Shown one piece after another: positions 41,585 to 53,303 of a DNA stretch of 64,000 nt. How positions within the stretch are numbered: the stretch's first letter is position 1; each line of letters starts with the position of its first letter. The notes below the pieces were generated by a model. The model was not told the origin of the DNA and made no database searches. It worked only from the letters and a program-made list of their open reading frames with translations. A program made the position numbers and the translations under genes. The stretch comes from Amia ocellicauda. Taxonomy: Eukaryota; Chordata; Actinopteri; Amiiformes; Amiidae. Where the stretch lies: the NCBI RefSeq assembly GCF_036373705.1, contig NC_089863.1, positions 22,132,619 to 22,196,618 of the forward strand. The letters are read 5' to 3'.

Positions 41585-42739
41585 TCAGATCTCAGATGAT
41601 TTGCAGAAGCTCCGCGTTTCCTCTGGGCTGCCTGGGTTTGTCTTGGTCTGATTCCAGGGCGCTTCGTGTTCGCCTGGAGCGCCTGCTTTCCAGCACTTGT
41701 CTCCCGTGTGCCCTGTCCTCCCACAGAAAGTGCACTTAGGGCGGGTTGATTTAGACCGACAGTCTTTAGCGACATGTCCTATTTTTCCGCAATTGTAACA
41801 TTTACCTCCGTTTTGTGTTATGGCAGATATAGCTGCCACAGCATTTATTTTAGCTTTTGACTGCTTGTTTTCTACCTCTGAAGCCCATTGTACAATTGTA
41901 CAGTCACACCCATATTGAGGATGTCTTGGTGTGCTTTACAAAACCCTTCTTTTAGTAATTTTAAAAAGATCGCATTATCACGTTCGGTGTCTGGCATTCC
42001 GGAGTGTTCTCTAAAAGTAGTGTACTTTCGTTCTGCATAATCGTAGCAAGTCTCTCCTGGCTTCTGTACGACGCCACAGACTATACCCCAATTTCCCTGT
42101 CCTGCTCCGAGAACTGTCTTTACAGCCGTGATGAAGTTAGTGATCCTTAGATTATTATTATCATTTCCAGCTGTTATCCAGGTACCATCCTGCTGGGCGG
42201 CTTTTAACCCGTCCCAGATTGGCCTTGGACATTTAGTTTTAATTATTATATGTACGTCTCTAGCGTGCATTTGGTGTACATCTAACATCTCATAAAAATT
42301 TTCCCAGAAATCCAGATTCCCATGATTGGGTTTAAGTTTTGGAAGGTCGCTTAAAATTGTGTGTTTCTCTCCAGGTGTGAAGGGGCGATGCACCGACGTT
42401 GTTAATGCATAAAATTGTCCGTCTACATCGTGGTGTTTCCTTAGTGCGCGTCTCTATAGGTGCTAATTTTACTTTCTCTGACTTGAATGAACTCAAATCT
42501 GGGTAAAGTTTAAACTCTGTTCTATTATCAGTGGGGTTGTCTGAATGTTTATATGGTGGAGGGGCAGAAGTTTTTCTCTCTCTTTTCCTTATTCCACCAT
42601 TCTCTATGCTGTTTGGGAACCCAGTTAGGATCCCATCCTGCCTTTTCCATCTTAAGTTGAAGTTTCTTAAACTTCTCTTGTAGGTATTCACATATAGACA
42701 CATCTTGTAATGCCATAATGCCAACCCTATCTTTGCCAA
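41585..42739 (-). pseudogene. gag: Retroviral gag, broken, provirus 2
   Basis: Matrix-side (42332-42739, PPPY), capsid (41872-42393) and two-knuckle nucleocapsid (41585-41839) parts in different frames, as in provirus 1. Confidence 0.9.
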
Positions 42740-43108
42740 TGATGGGGCTATATCGTTGGACTTTACAGTACCTCCAGTTCCGTCTGGTTATTGACTGCCA
42801 CTAACTCTGGCCCTGGCGTACAATGATTTCCTTGCTTAACTTGGGGCTCAGCAGGCCTCGTAATCGTACCTTTCGGTTCCTTTGGTATCTCTCCCTGCAG
42901 ATCTGTCTTACCTGGAGTTCACCCTACTGTGAACCTCCGCTGTACAGTCAACCTTTCTATTTGTTTTACCTCTACCTCTCCACAGGTTCTCTATAAATTA
43001 CAATCTGATAGCCAAACACAATCCCGAGATCAAATCTAAATATACAGGGTGGTAATTTTTAAAGGTACTCACCCTTGCTTTGGTCCCGGGAGTGGAGGCA
43101 AGTTCAGA
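42740..43108 (-). other. Proviral leader, provirus 2
   Basis: Non-coding leader with the splice donor at 43067-43072; no ORF of note. Confidence 0.7.
43067..43072 (-). promoter_or_regulatory. Candidate splice donor, provirus 2
   Basis: GTGAGT in coding-strand AAGGGTGAGTACC. Confidence 0.7.
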
Positions 43109-43126
43109 TCCTCATTCGTGACGCCA
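43109..43126 (-). promoter_or_regulatory. Primer-binding site, provirus 2
   Basis: TGGCGTCACGAATGAGGA on the coding strand, 3 nt after the 5' LTR; primer tRNA unassigned. Confidence 0.75.
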
Positions 43127-43129
43127 AGT

Positions 43130-43712
43130 TGTAGAACCGTGTGGGAAATAAGAGGAGAAGTCGCAGAGATAAAGCAAATAGAACTTTAATGGAGCCGACT
43201 CGGAAGCTCCACGTCAGAAATAATTCCTTCAGTGAGACTTAATGTTTACAAACATGAGTACAACTTTATAGGAAAAATGACGTAATATCTTATGGCCGTT
43301 CATCCAATCAGAAGAAACAGGTCCGGGTCCGTTTTACGATCTGTCCTCCCATGAAGAGGTGATGGATCCAAAGCAGATGTCCGTCTTTGATGTGCACTAG
43401 GAAGATGCGATCCCACGGTCATCATTTACCTAGTGTCAATCGTTCTTTAACAGAAACAATTCCTGCCTATCTGGAGAAACGATTAAGTCATAAACAAATT
43501 CTCAGCAGACAGCTGTAGGCTATTTCGGCACTGTGTAATCTTTCATTACTGACAGGAGTTTCTAACAAATCGACCTTGTTGACCCTTTACTTGTCCTGCT
43601 AAATCGAATGTGCTCAGTCTGTATACAAAACTACTTCTAATGCTAGTATTAATATAAAACATTATATAATAATCACAAAACACTTTCTTCAACTTCCTAT
43701 ACAGAGTCTTCA
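43130..43712 (-). repeat. 5' LTR of provirus 2
   Basis: 583 bp, nearly identical to the 5' LTR of provirus 1, with the same TATAAAG and ATTAAA signals. Confidence 0.92.
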
Positions 43713-45053
43713 GAGAGTTAGTTGAAAATGCATGGGTATATTTTAAGAATATACTACTCAAGGCTCAGGAGCAATTTGTACCAAAACTTAGCAAATTGAG
43801 GAACAAAAAACACTGGCCAAAATGGTTTAATAGAGGTATGCAAACAAAAATAAAGAGGAAGAAAATGTTGTATAGCGCATATAAAAGGGATGGTGATGAA
43901 ACAAAATACATAGAATATGTTGAGCTGCAAAGAGATCTTAAGAAAGGGATCAGGAAAGCAAAGATGGAATTAGAAAGAAACATAGTTCTTGGAGCTCAAA
44001 CCAATGCAAAGAGCTTTTTTCAATATCACAACAGCAAGCGGTTAATAAAAGAGGAGGTGAAACAGATAAAGCGCAAAAACGGAGGTATCTTGGAAATTGA
44101 ACAAGATGAGCAAATATTCTAAATGAGTATTTCACAGAGGTTTTTACAAAAGAAAAAACAGATGACATGCCACAGGTTGACAATCAGTCCAGTCAAACCC
44201 TAAGAGAGATCAGGATAAATGAGGAGGAGGTACTAAAGGGACTAGCAGAATTAAAAACAAACAAATCACCTGGGCCAGATGGGATATTTCCAACAGTACT
44301 TCAAGAAAATAGGTGGCTCAGCAGATACAATCTTGGCAGCACAGGCTATTCAGAGGAACTTAGATAATATTTAGTTGTGGGCTGACACCTGGCAAATGAA
44401 ATTCAATGTGGACAAGTGCAAGGTAATACATGCAGGTAACAAAAATGTCCACTATAATTACACTATGGGAGGTACAGATCTACATGAAGTAACGCATGAG
44501 AAAGACCTAGGAGTCTATGTGGACTCCTCACTTTCTCCATCCAAGCAATGTGGGGAAGCAATAAAGAAGGCAAACAGAATGCTAGGGTATATTGTCAAAA
44601 GTGTAGAATTTAAAACAAGGGCAGTAATGTTAAGACTGTACAATGCGCTAGTTAGACCTCATCTGGAATACTGTGTACAGTTCTGGGCACCACACTTCAA
44701 AAAGGATATTGCTGCCTTAGAGGCAGTTCAGAGGAGAGCAAGGGAAAGTCCTACTCGGAGAGACTGAGGGAACTGAACCTTTTCACCCTGGAACAGAGGA
44801 GACTACCCGGGGACACAAATGGAAATTGGGCTTCAAGGCATTCAGAACTGAAAACAGGAGACACTTCTTTACACAGAGAGTAGTCACAATCTGGAATAAA
44901 CTACCCAGCGATGTGGTTGAAGCTGAAAGTTTGGGAACATTTAAAAATGGTCTGGAATGGATCCTTGGATCACTTCGATATTAATGAACACCAAACGAGC
45001 ACGATGGGTCGAATGGTCCCCTCTCATTTGTAAACTCTCTTATGTTCTTAAAA
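43713..45053 (+). mobile_element. CR1/L3-clade LINE, truncated (alpha type 4)
   Basis: Duplicate of 24401-25740 with the same frame breaks and the same ~17-bp deletion. It carries private changes such as TTCAGAACTG at ~44841. Confidence 0.85.
43796..44767 (+). pseudogene. LINE ORF2 remnant, no RT core
   Basis: Fragments 43796-44122, 44167-44367 and 44375-44767 as in unit I. Confidence 0.82.
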
Positions 45054-45118
45054 GGGTCTGAAGCAGCATGAAAGAGCACACTAGGCAGCTGTGAGCAGAC
45101 AGAGAGGGGAGTGTATTT

Positions 45119-45190
45119 TGTGTTGGCCGAGAATCGAACCCGGGTCAACTTCTTGGAAGGCAGCTATGCTAACCACTATACCACCAACAC
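45119..45190 (-). pseudogene. tRNA-Gly(TCC)-like, copy 5 (T2-A71 acceptor)
   Basis: Acceptor GTGTTGG/CCAACAC as in copy 3; T-stem pairs with a wobble, but one anticodon-stem pair is broken (CTTCCAAGAAG). Confidence 0.75.
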
Positions 45191-45416
45191 TTAGAAACTA
45201 GTTCACCACCATATCTCACTGTGGTTGAACATGATTCCAGGATTGCAAAGTGGCAGGCAATTCGTTTTCCAAATTGCAATCGGTGAACATTTGGGAAGCC
45301 CTGCGTTATCTGCAGTTTCCTGTTCCTGAGTGCGGAAGGAAAATGTCCATTAGCATCTTTTCAGATTGCACTTTATTCAGACCTTTCCGAAATGAAACAA
45401 AACCAAAGTTGAAACA

Positions 45417-45488
45417 CACCAGAGGATGGTTTCAATCCATCGACCTCTGGGTTATTGGCCCAGCACGCTTCCGCTGTGCCACTCTGCT
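45417..45488 (-). pseudogene. Initiator tRNA-Met body with AAT (Ile) anticodon
   Basis: Matches the initiator tRNA-Met copies, but the anticodon loop is CCAATAA, giving AAT (complement at 45454-45456), an Ile reader. D-stem and T-loop changes are shared with copy 3. The unit I duplicate keeps CAT, so the change postdates the duplication. Confidence 0.8.
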
Positions 45489-45757
45489 CCTTGGGCACTC
45501 AACCACCTGTTAACGTCACAGCCACTCCTATATTGCATATTGCAAGCAATACAAGTTTGCAAAGCCCTGCGTTATTTCCACTTTCCTGTTCAAGACTGCA
45601 CACCGAACTTCTCCATGCGCTGGGGCAGCTTTCCAGGTTTCAGTGCCTTCACATTTCACCCTGTATGTGCTGTGGGAAGCATCATGTCAATTGTTTTGTA
45701 CTAAGCGGATCGGGGCTCAGTCTGAGCTCAGATCCGAGCTTAAAAATGACCGTGCTT

Positions 45758-45830
45758 CTGAGCAGCTGGGACTCAAAGCCACACTCCCTGGCTTAGGAAC
45801 CCAGTGTCTGATCCACTAGGACACGGGGGC
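45758..45830 (-). pseudogene. tRNA-Arg(CCT)-like, copy 4
   Basis: Acceptor stem lost as in other copies. Confidence 0.7.
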
Positions 45831-45854
45831 TCAGCCAGACAGTATCGGAAAATG

Positions 45855-45884
45855 GAAATAAATAAATTAATTAATAAATAAAAA
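45855..45884 (+). repeat. (AAAT)n microsatellite, interrupted
   Basis: Same interrupted allele as 26544-26572. Confidence 0.88.
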
Positions 45885-46290
45885 GATGCTGCGCGTTACA
45901 CAATAGACACCAGGTAAAGAAGTGAATAGTTACAGGATCTGTCACGTAAGCTCCTCAACTTGAAACGGGCATGTACGAACTCCTGTGAAATAACACGAGA
46001 TGGATAACTCCCCCTTCTCTGCTGCAGCAGAATGTGACTACCTATTGCGCAGATTATTGCGTCAATTGATTCGAAAAGAGGGCTGGCATTTGTCACCAAT
46101 GTGTCTCGTTTTATTTCTGAAATATAACTCCCAGAAAATATTGTCTGTGTTTTTGAAATTGAATAACCTCAAAAGAAAGAAATGATCCAGTCAATTGCTA
46201 AAGAAGAGTCTTGCCGCTGCATTCTGGAATGAAGAAAAGAATGAAATGACAAGTACAATCAAAGCAAGAAAGAGAGCGGGCTGTGTCGGA

Positions 46291-46361
46291 TGCGCCAGCC
46301 GGGAATCGAACCCGAGTCACAAGAATGGGAATCTTGTATGATACCACTACACCACTGGCGC
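46291..46361 (-). tRNA. tRNA-Gly-CCC: tRNA-Gly(CCC), intact, copy 4
   Basis: Identical in all structural features to copy 2: perfect acceptor, loop TTCCCAT, T-loop TTCGATT, discriminator A. Confidence 0.93.
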
Positions 46362-46750
46362 TGCTGGGGAAGCTCTGGCTTGCGTCCTTGAAGCAAATTC
46401 ATAGAAAGCGTCCCATGGGGCAAGATGATGTCTTAATGATTATCCTTATTAGTCTGTTGTCGATCTGCTTAATACGTACCTAGCCAATCACTACATCACA
46501 GGTGCAGAGACAATCAGTATGAAGGCGAACACGATTTCGTTAACGTGTGCCCATTTACAAGTTCAATGAATGTATACATAAATAAAGCAGATCTGGGTTT
46601 TCCTCTGAAACATTAAGGACTGGTTTCATAAATGCGTCCATAAGTCCATAAACGCCACGAGTGCAACGTGCAACTCTATTGTAGCTGCTGTTACTGTACG
46701 ATTCATCGTGATACGTGTGTGTTTTATTTCAGCTGTAACTCGCCCTGGTT

Positions 46751-47064
46751 AAGCACGTCTACGGTGTAATTTAAAAATATTACAGAAATTGTCGTTTGCA
46801 GTTACAAATCTGTAGTAAGAGTAATATGTTAAGGGAGTCAAGTTCAGCAATTTAAAATACAAATCTACTAGCACATATCTTGATGAAGATTACAATAATA
46901 ACAATAATAATAATACATAGCAAATATTTATTTTAGTGTTGCACATGGAAAGTTTTCTTACAGTAACTTCTGAATATAATGTTGTCTATACCCTTTTAGC
47001 TATTCGTAATATCTCTTAACAGAAACTTGTATATTTTTAGCTGTCTCCAATCATCTAAAGCAGA
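46751..47064 (+). mobile_element. hAT-like element, internal fragment
   Basis: Duplicate of 27441-27752, cut at the LINE beta 5' end. Confidence 0.65.
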
Positions 47065-47450
47065 AGTATTTACAAGTTGCCACAGAGAGAGACCGGAGAG
47101 TACAGGTGAGAGGTAGCCATTTTGTTGTTTGACTAGTTTCAGAATAGTCTTAGCATTGCTCATTTTGTTTTAAGTTTGCCTTAAATTGACATTAGCATTG
47201 TCTGTAGTTTGCCTAAATTGAAGCCAATTCAGTTCAGCTGCTGAGTTGGTGAAAGTAAACAGGTTGTAGAAGGGAGTTTCTGTCTAGGACTAGCAGGAAT
47301 TATGTTGTAGGAGGAGCCAGGTGGGGCCAATTAGGTGTGAATTGGGGGTAGGTAGACAAAAGCTACTTAAAGCAGCTGTTGAGAAAGAGCTGTGCTGTTT
47401 TTCGCTGACAAAAGTTAGGCAGTTGACTAGCAGCAGGAACCAAGAGAAGT

Positions 47451-47480
47451 ACAAACAAACAAACAAACAAACAAACAAAA
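47451..47480 (+). repeat. (CAAA)n microsatellite
   Basis: About 7 units, five fewer than in unit I. Confidence 0.95.
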
Positions 47481-47659
47481 AGTAACATTTAGAAGCATGT
47501 GGCCACTACAGTGTCAGGTTTGCAGAATGATTGCCTTCCTGGATGAACTCATCCAAGAAGGCTTCATATGAGAACGTTGTCGGCAGGTTGAAATCCTAGA
47601 GATCAATTGATCTTGAGGCTCAGCTTGTCGATCTGCGCTGTATTAGGGATATAGAAGAA

Positions 47660-48300
47660 TTGGTCAATCAGCCCATGAGAGAGATGGTGTGCACGCCAAA
47701 ACCTAGGAGAGTTGAGACCTTAGAGCAGGACAGCGTAGAGAACTGCTGGGTTACAGTAGGTCGTAACCGCAGAAAAGGGCGTGCACACCCCGTAGAGACA
47801 CCCCAAGAGCTTGAATTGCCCAACAGGTTCCAACTGCTGGACACCGAGTTGGACAGTGACAGCTCAGAGGGTGATGGGGGGCAGTTGAGCACCAGAGCAC
47901 CATGGTGCCCAATAATCCCCCAGACGAAGGAGGTAGTTATAGTAGGAGACTCAATTCTTAGAGGTGTAGATCACACAGTGTGTTCTAGTGACATGGAGAC
48001 CCGCATTGGTATCTTGCCTGCCTGGTGCTCAGGTTGCAGATCTCCCTAAACTAGTAGACGGGCTACTGGCCAAATCCGGGGGGAATCCACTGGTCATGGT
48101 CAGGGAGACAGGCAGAGATTAGAAAGTTTAACACGTGGTTGAAAGCTTGGTGTAGGGAAGAGGGGTTTAGGTTTATGGAGCATTGGTCTTTCTTCTGGGA
48201 TAGATGGGACCTGTACAAACCGGACGGTCTACATCTAAACAGAAGGGGGGCTAATGCATTGGAAGAGCGTATGTGCAGTGAAATTGAGAATCATTTAAAC
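47660..48300 (+). pseudogene. LINE ORF1 with esterase-like domain, broken (beta 2)
   Basis: 129-codon open part 47660-48049 with VVIVGDSILRGVD; the His block DGLHLN near 48223-48240 retains His. Frameshift between the two. Confidence 0.72.
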
Positions 48301-48389
48301 TAGGAACCAGGGGGGCAGGGAGCTTTGACAATGGGAGATGTTCCACTAAGGAAAGGAAACCAAGGCAAACTGCCAGTAGGAAAGTCCTG

Positions 48390-49280
48390 AAATGTTTGTA
48401 CCTCAATGCCAGGAGTATAAGGAACAAGATGTTAGACTTGGAAGCCACAGTGCTGGTGTGTGACTATGATGTTGTAGGAGTGACAGAAACATGGCTTACA
48501 GAAAATGATGGGGATGAATACAAGTTGGAAGGATACACACAGTTTAGGTGAGACAGGCAAAATCGAAGAGGGGGTGGGGTAGCATTATATGTGAAAAATG
48601 ACATTGAGGCAGAAGAACTTGTATTAGATCCCAGTAATGGAACAGAATCTTTGTGGGTGAAACGTTTGAACAAGAGATCTGGAGGATTAGCGGTAGGAGT
48701 GTGTTACAGGCCACCAAACTCAGATTTTCAGAAAGATGCTGCATTGTACAGTGTAATCAGGACTGCATGTAGCAAGGATGTGGCTGTTATAATGGGGGAT
48801 TTCAATTTCCCAAACTAAGACTGGGAAAGCCCAGTGGGGACTACAGAAGCAGAAATGGAAATGGTTGAGATGGTAAATGACTGCTTTCTAACTCAATTTG
48901 TCAGGGAACCAACCAGAGAGAGCGCATGTATTGACTTGATCTTTTCAAATGACCAAGATAGAGTCAGGGGGACAGTAGTTAGAGAACCAATGGCAAATTG
49001 TGATCACAATATGGTTATCTTTGAGGCATTCTTTCAAAAAACAAGGTCCAAGTCTAAAACAATGGTCTACAATTTTAGAAAAGCAAATCTTGAAGATATG
49101 AGACTGCACTTAGAAGAGGTAGACTGGAGCACACTGGATACAGAGTTAGTTGAAAATGCATGGGTATATTTTAAGAATATACTAATCGAGGCTCAGGTCC
49201 AATTTGTACCAAAACTTAGCAAATTGAGGAACAAAAAACATTGGCCAAAATGGTTTAATAGAGGTATGCAAAAAATATAA
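48390..49280 (+). pseudogene. LINE endonuclease domain (beta 2)
   Basis: Open parts 48591-48818 and 48834-49280 in one frame, separated by TAA at 48816-48818; NARSIRNKM, TETWL, GVCYRPPNS, MGDFNFPN, DLIFSND and CDHNMV visible. Confidence 0.82.
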
Positions 49281-49488
49281 AGAGAAAGACAATGTTGTAT
49301 AGTGCATACAAAAGGGATGGTGACGAAACAAAATACATAGAATATGTTGAGCTGCAAAGAGATCTTTAGAAAGGGATCAGGAAAGCAAAGAGGGAATTAG
49401 AAAGAAACATAGCTCTTGGAGCTCAAACCAATGCAAAACTGAGCCAGGAAATTGCAGACCAATCAGTCTGACCTGCATCACCTGTAAA

Positions 49489-50667
49489 ATGTTGGAAAAA
49501 ATGATTAGACAGAAAATAGAGGCGCATCTCAATGAAAACCATATTCTCGGAGCTAGTCAACATGGGTTTAGACGAGGCAGATCATGTCTTACTAATTTAT
49601 TAGAATGTTTAGAACATGCAACTGCAGCTGTAGATCACGTGAAAGCATATGATATGATATACTTAGATTTCCAAAAAGCTTTTGATAAGGTTCCACACCA
49701 AAGACTGATCCTCAAATTGGAAGCTGTAGGCATTCAGGGTAATGTAAGTAGATGGATTATGAACTGGTTGATGTCTAGGAAACAGAGGGTGTCGATTAGA
49801 GGAGTCACTTCTAACTGGAATGAGGTTGTTAGTGGAGTTCCACAGGGATCAGTACTAGGGCCTTTGCTTTTTCTAATCTATATTAATGATCTGGACTCTG
49901 GGATAGTTAGCAAACTTGTCAAATTTGCAGATGATACTAAAATAGGTGGCTCAGCAGATACAATCTTGGCAGCACAGGCTATTCAGAGGGACTTAGATAA
50001 TATTCAGTTGTGGGCTGACACCTGGCAAATGAAATTCAATGTGGACAAGTGCAAGGTAATACATGCAGGTAACAAAAATGTCCACTATAATTACACTATG
50101 GGAGGTACAGATCTAGATGAAGTAACGCATGAGAAAGACCTAGGAGTCTATGTGGACTCCTCATTTTCTCCATCCAAGCAATGTGGGGAAGCAATAAAAA
50201 AGGCAAACAGAATGCTAGGGTATATTGTCAAAAGTGTAGAATTTAAAACAAGGGCAGTAATGTTAAGACTGTACAATGCGCTAGTTAGACCTCATCTGGA
50301 ATACTGTGTACAGTTCTGGGCACCACACTTCAAGAAGGATATTGCTGCCTTAGAGGCAGTTCAGAGGAGAGCAACCAGACTTATTCCAGGTCTGAAGGGA
50401 AAGTCCTACTCGGAGAGACTGAGGGAACTGAACCTTTTCACCCTGGAACAGAGGAGACTACGTGGGGACTTGATCCAAGTCTTCAAAATCATGAAAGGCA
50501 TCGACCACATCAAACCAGAGGAGCTTTTCCAGATCAGCAGGGACACACGCACCCGGGGACACAAATGGAAATTGGGCTTCAAGGCATTCAAAACGGAAAA
50601 CAGGAGACACTTCTTTACACAGAGAGTAGTCACAATCTGGAATAAACTACCCAGCGATGTTGTTTAA
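49489..50667 (+). pseudogene. LINE reverse transcriptase domain, 392 codons open (beta 2)
   Basis: As beta 1 (GFRRGRSC, FDKVPH, SGVPQGSVLGP, FADD); one residue difference seen (ATKKAN in beta 1, AIKKAN here). Same premature TAA after SDVV. Confidence 0.88.
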
Positions 50668-50864
50668 GCTGAAAGTTTGGGAACATTTAAAAATGGTCTG
50701 GAAAGGATCCTTGGATCACTTCGATATTATTGAACACCAAACGAGCATGAAGAGTCGAATGGTCCCCTCTCGTTTGTAAACTTTCATATGTTCTTAAAAG
50801 GGTCTGAAGCAGCATGAAAGAGCACACTAAGCAGCTGAGAACAGACAGAGAGGGGAGTGAATAT

Positions 50865-50923
50865 TGCGCTGGCCGGGTCAACTGCTTGGAAGGCAGCTAT
50901 GCTAACCACTATACCACCAACAC
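50865..50923 (-). pseudogene. tRNA-Gly(TCC), T-arm deleted, copy 6
   Basis: 59 nt: a 13-bp deletion (GGCCGGGTCAACTG against GGCCGGGAATTGAACCCGGGTCAA-type sequence) removes most of the T-arm and the B-box. Its unit I counterpart at 31573 is complete. Confidence 0.85.
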
Positions 50924-51019
50924 TTGAACAAGAAAAGTCTAGCCGCTGTATTCTGGAATGAAGAAAAAAATGAAACGACAAGGGCAATCAAAGCAAGTAA
51001 GACAGTAGGCTGTGTGGCA

Positions 51020-51090
51020 TACGCTAGCCAGAAATCGAACGCAACTCACAAGAACAGGAACCTTGTATGATACCACTACACCACTGGCGC
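51020..51090 (-). pseudogene. tRNA-Gly-derived pseudogene, CCT anticodon, copy 4
   Basis: Same lesions as 14966-15036. Confidence 0.78.
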
Positions 51091-51340
51091 TGCGGGGAAG
51101 CTCTAGATTCTGTCACCGAAGCAAATGCACAAGACATATAAAACGCGTCCTCTGGGGCACAATGGTCTTTTAATAATTATCTGTAATAATCTGCAGTCGA
51201 ACTGCTTAATACGTACCTAGCTAATCACTACATCACAGGCGCATGGTTGTCATTCGGGGAAAATATGTGTTCACGAATGTTCATCGGAGTGGTTGTCATG
51301 CTAAGAGGTCAGTTGGAGTAGAGGTAGCTGGCCATGCCGT

Positions 51341-51413
51341 GCCTCGTTGGCGCAGTAGGTAGCGCGTCAGTCTCATAATCTGAAGGTGGTGAGTTCGACC
51401 CTCACACGGGGCA
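51341..51413 (+). tRNA. tRNA-Met-CAT: Elongator tRNA-Met(CAT), intact, copy 5
   Basis: Identical to copy 3 in all stems and loops. Confidence 0.93.
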
Positions 51414-51528
51414 AGCACTCTTCCTTTATCTTTGAGTTCTACCACACTGATCTCCAGCTGCAGAAAAAAGGCGCACACCTGTGCAATAAAGTGGTTGCTT
51501 GCGCTGTCTGAAGAAATTCATGGCAAAA

Positions 51529-51601
51529 TGCCAAATCCTGGGATGGAACAAGGGACCTTTAGATGTTCAGTCTATCGCTCCCCCAACTGAGCTACTTCGG
51601 C
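51529..51601 (-). pseudogene. tRNA-Phe(GAA)-like, copy 5
   Basis: As copy 3 (acceptor GCCGAAG). Confidence 0.74.
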
Positions 51602-51727
51602 CATTGGTGAGATGACGTCGTGATCCCAAAAGTCAAAGTGAAGGAAGCCCTGGCAGAACACAGTCATTGAAAAGTTCATTGTTTTCCATGACGTCGGCAA
51701 CGACTCAATTTGATCACTGCAGCACAA

Positions 51728-51810
51728 GTCAGGATGGCCGAGTGGTGTAAGGTGCTGCGTGCAGGTCATCGTCTCCTGTAGAGGCTTGGCTTTGAATCCC
51801 ACCTCTGACA
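51728..51810 (+). pseudogene. tRNA-Leu(CAG)-like, copy 5
   Basis: Shared T33 loss and T-arm damage. Confidence 0.78.
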
Positions 51811-52396
51811 AGGGTCCTTTTACCACTCAGGAGCACACACTTACCCGTGCTGGCGACAAGGACAACAAGAGTTGAGGACTGTGTTGAAAACGACATTACA
51901 CAAAGAATTCAATGTTGAAAGAAATACATCAATACATAAATCAATGGACATGTATTTATTCATTGATTGATTGACTTCAACATGTCTTAATTTAGTCGCT
52001 GTACCCACAAAGCAACACTCAGCATAGTGGAGGCTATAGCTCGGCGTTATTGCGTGTACCTTACATGTATCACCCCTGGCACCTGGCCCTGATAACTCCC
52101 TACTTTTTGACCACAGTCTGTCTGTGACTTGAACCCGAGAAGTAAAAATGATACACATGGGCGCTTGCAATCTCGTTGTTTCAATCACATATCACAGTGG
52201 ATGCGTACACACGGTGTTTCTAGGGGATTGCTGGGACAGTAACGAATGTGTTCCTTGCTTTACATGTCATCTAGCGCACAGTAGCTTTTTCTCCTTCTTT
52301 TTGACCATTTCATCCACATATTGTGCCTTTGGGGAACGCCTCCGAAACAGATTTAGAATGCTCTGAGATTCAAGAAACAACAGTGCAACTCTTTTC

Positions 52397-53303
52397 CAGG
52401 GTTGTGGGTAACGCGTTACTAAGTAACGCATTACAGTAATGTTATTACTTTTGGTAGTAACGAGTAACGTAACGTAGTATGGTTCCAAAAGGAGTAATAA
52501 TATTACAGTTACTGATTCCTTTTTTTTGTTCTCGTTACTGCATTACACATTGTAACGATATGGTCTTAATAAGGACAATAAGGACGTCTATGTCGTACAT
52601 TAAAAATATTAGAAAAACTGTCGTTTGCTGTTACAAATCTGTAGTAAGAGTAATAAGTTAAAGGAGTCAAGTTGAGACATTTAAGATGCAAATCTACTAG
52701 CACATATCTTGATGATGATTACAATAATAACAATAATAAAAATAAATAGCAAAGATGTATTTTAGTGTTGCACGTTTTCTTATGGTAACGTAATGCTTGT
52801 CTGAGTATAATGTTGTCTATACACGTTTAGCTACTGCTAATATCTCTTAACAGAAACGTGTATTTATTATGCTGTCTCCAATCATCTAAAGCACAAAGAA
52901 TAAAACAGCCACAAAAGTCCTTTCCACACCAGGCTCTATCGCTCGTAGTGTTGCTTTCTGTCTTCATTTTTAAAACGAAACACAGAACCAAACCCACAAT
53001 CGCTCCGCTCCTCCCACAACAGGGGGTGGACTTCCGACACTGGCCTGGTTTTCCTGTGGTGCTTTATTAAAACAACAAAAGATAACAGTATGTCTCTGTC
53101 ATTATCAACTGCTTGTGTTGGTGTAGCTTTGAAATTGTTTATTGAGGTCCCGCAACGTTTGGGGTGTAATGCAGAGTAATGTAAAAGTAAAGTAACTAAT
53201 TACATTCTCCAGGAAGTAATAAGTAAAGTGTTTAGTTACTTTTGATATGAGTAACGAGTACAATGTAAGACATTACTTTTTGTGAGTAACGACCCCAACA
53301 CTG
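52397..53303 (+). mobile_element. Complete non-autonomous hAT-like element, copy 2
   Basis: 907 bp, same ends and same CTCTTTTC duplicates (52389-52396, 53304-53311); copied with the array, not re-inserted. Confidence 0.85.

Larger units (their letters stand above)
35689..43712 (-). mobile_element. Class I endogenous retrovirus, provirus 2
   Basis: Duplicate of provirus 1 at a constant offset of 19,312 bp, same length and same outer flanks. All stops and frameshifts seen in provirus 1 recur at the offset positions, so the copy arose by array duplication and not by a second integration. Confidence 0.95.
45054..46750. repeat. Array block G, copy 4
   Basis: Duplicate of block G3 with an intact Gly(CCC); spacers without gene. 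Confidence 0.8.
47065..50799 (+). mobile_element. CR1/L3-clade LINE with RT core (beta type 2)
   Basis: Duplicate of 27753-31506 with a shorter CAAA run. The same linker deletion and the same stops are present. Confidence 0.9.
50930..52396. repeat. Array block A, copy 5
   Basis: Gly-like, Met, Phe-like, Leu-like, spacer 51811-52396 without gene. First of four consecutive A blocks separated by complete hAT copies, period ~2.53 kb. Confidence 0.85.
33651..52930. repeat. ~19.3-kb macro-repeat unit II
   Basis: Second copy of the tandem duplication, containing provirus 2, block G4 and LINE beta 2. Differences from unit I are sparse substitutions, a 20-bp shorter (CAAA)n and a 13-bp deletion in Gly(TCC). 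Confidence 0.85.
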
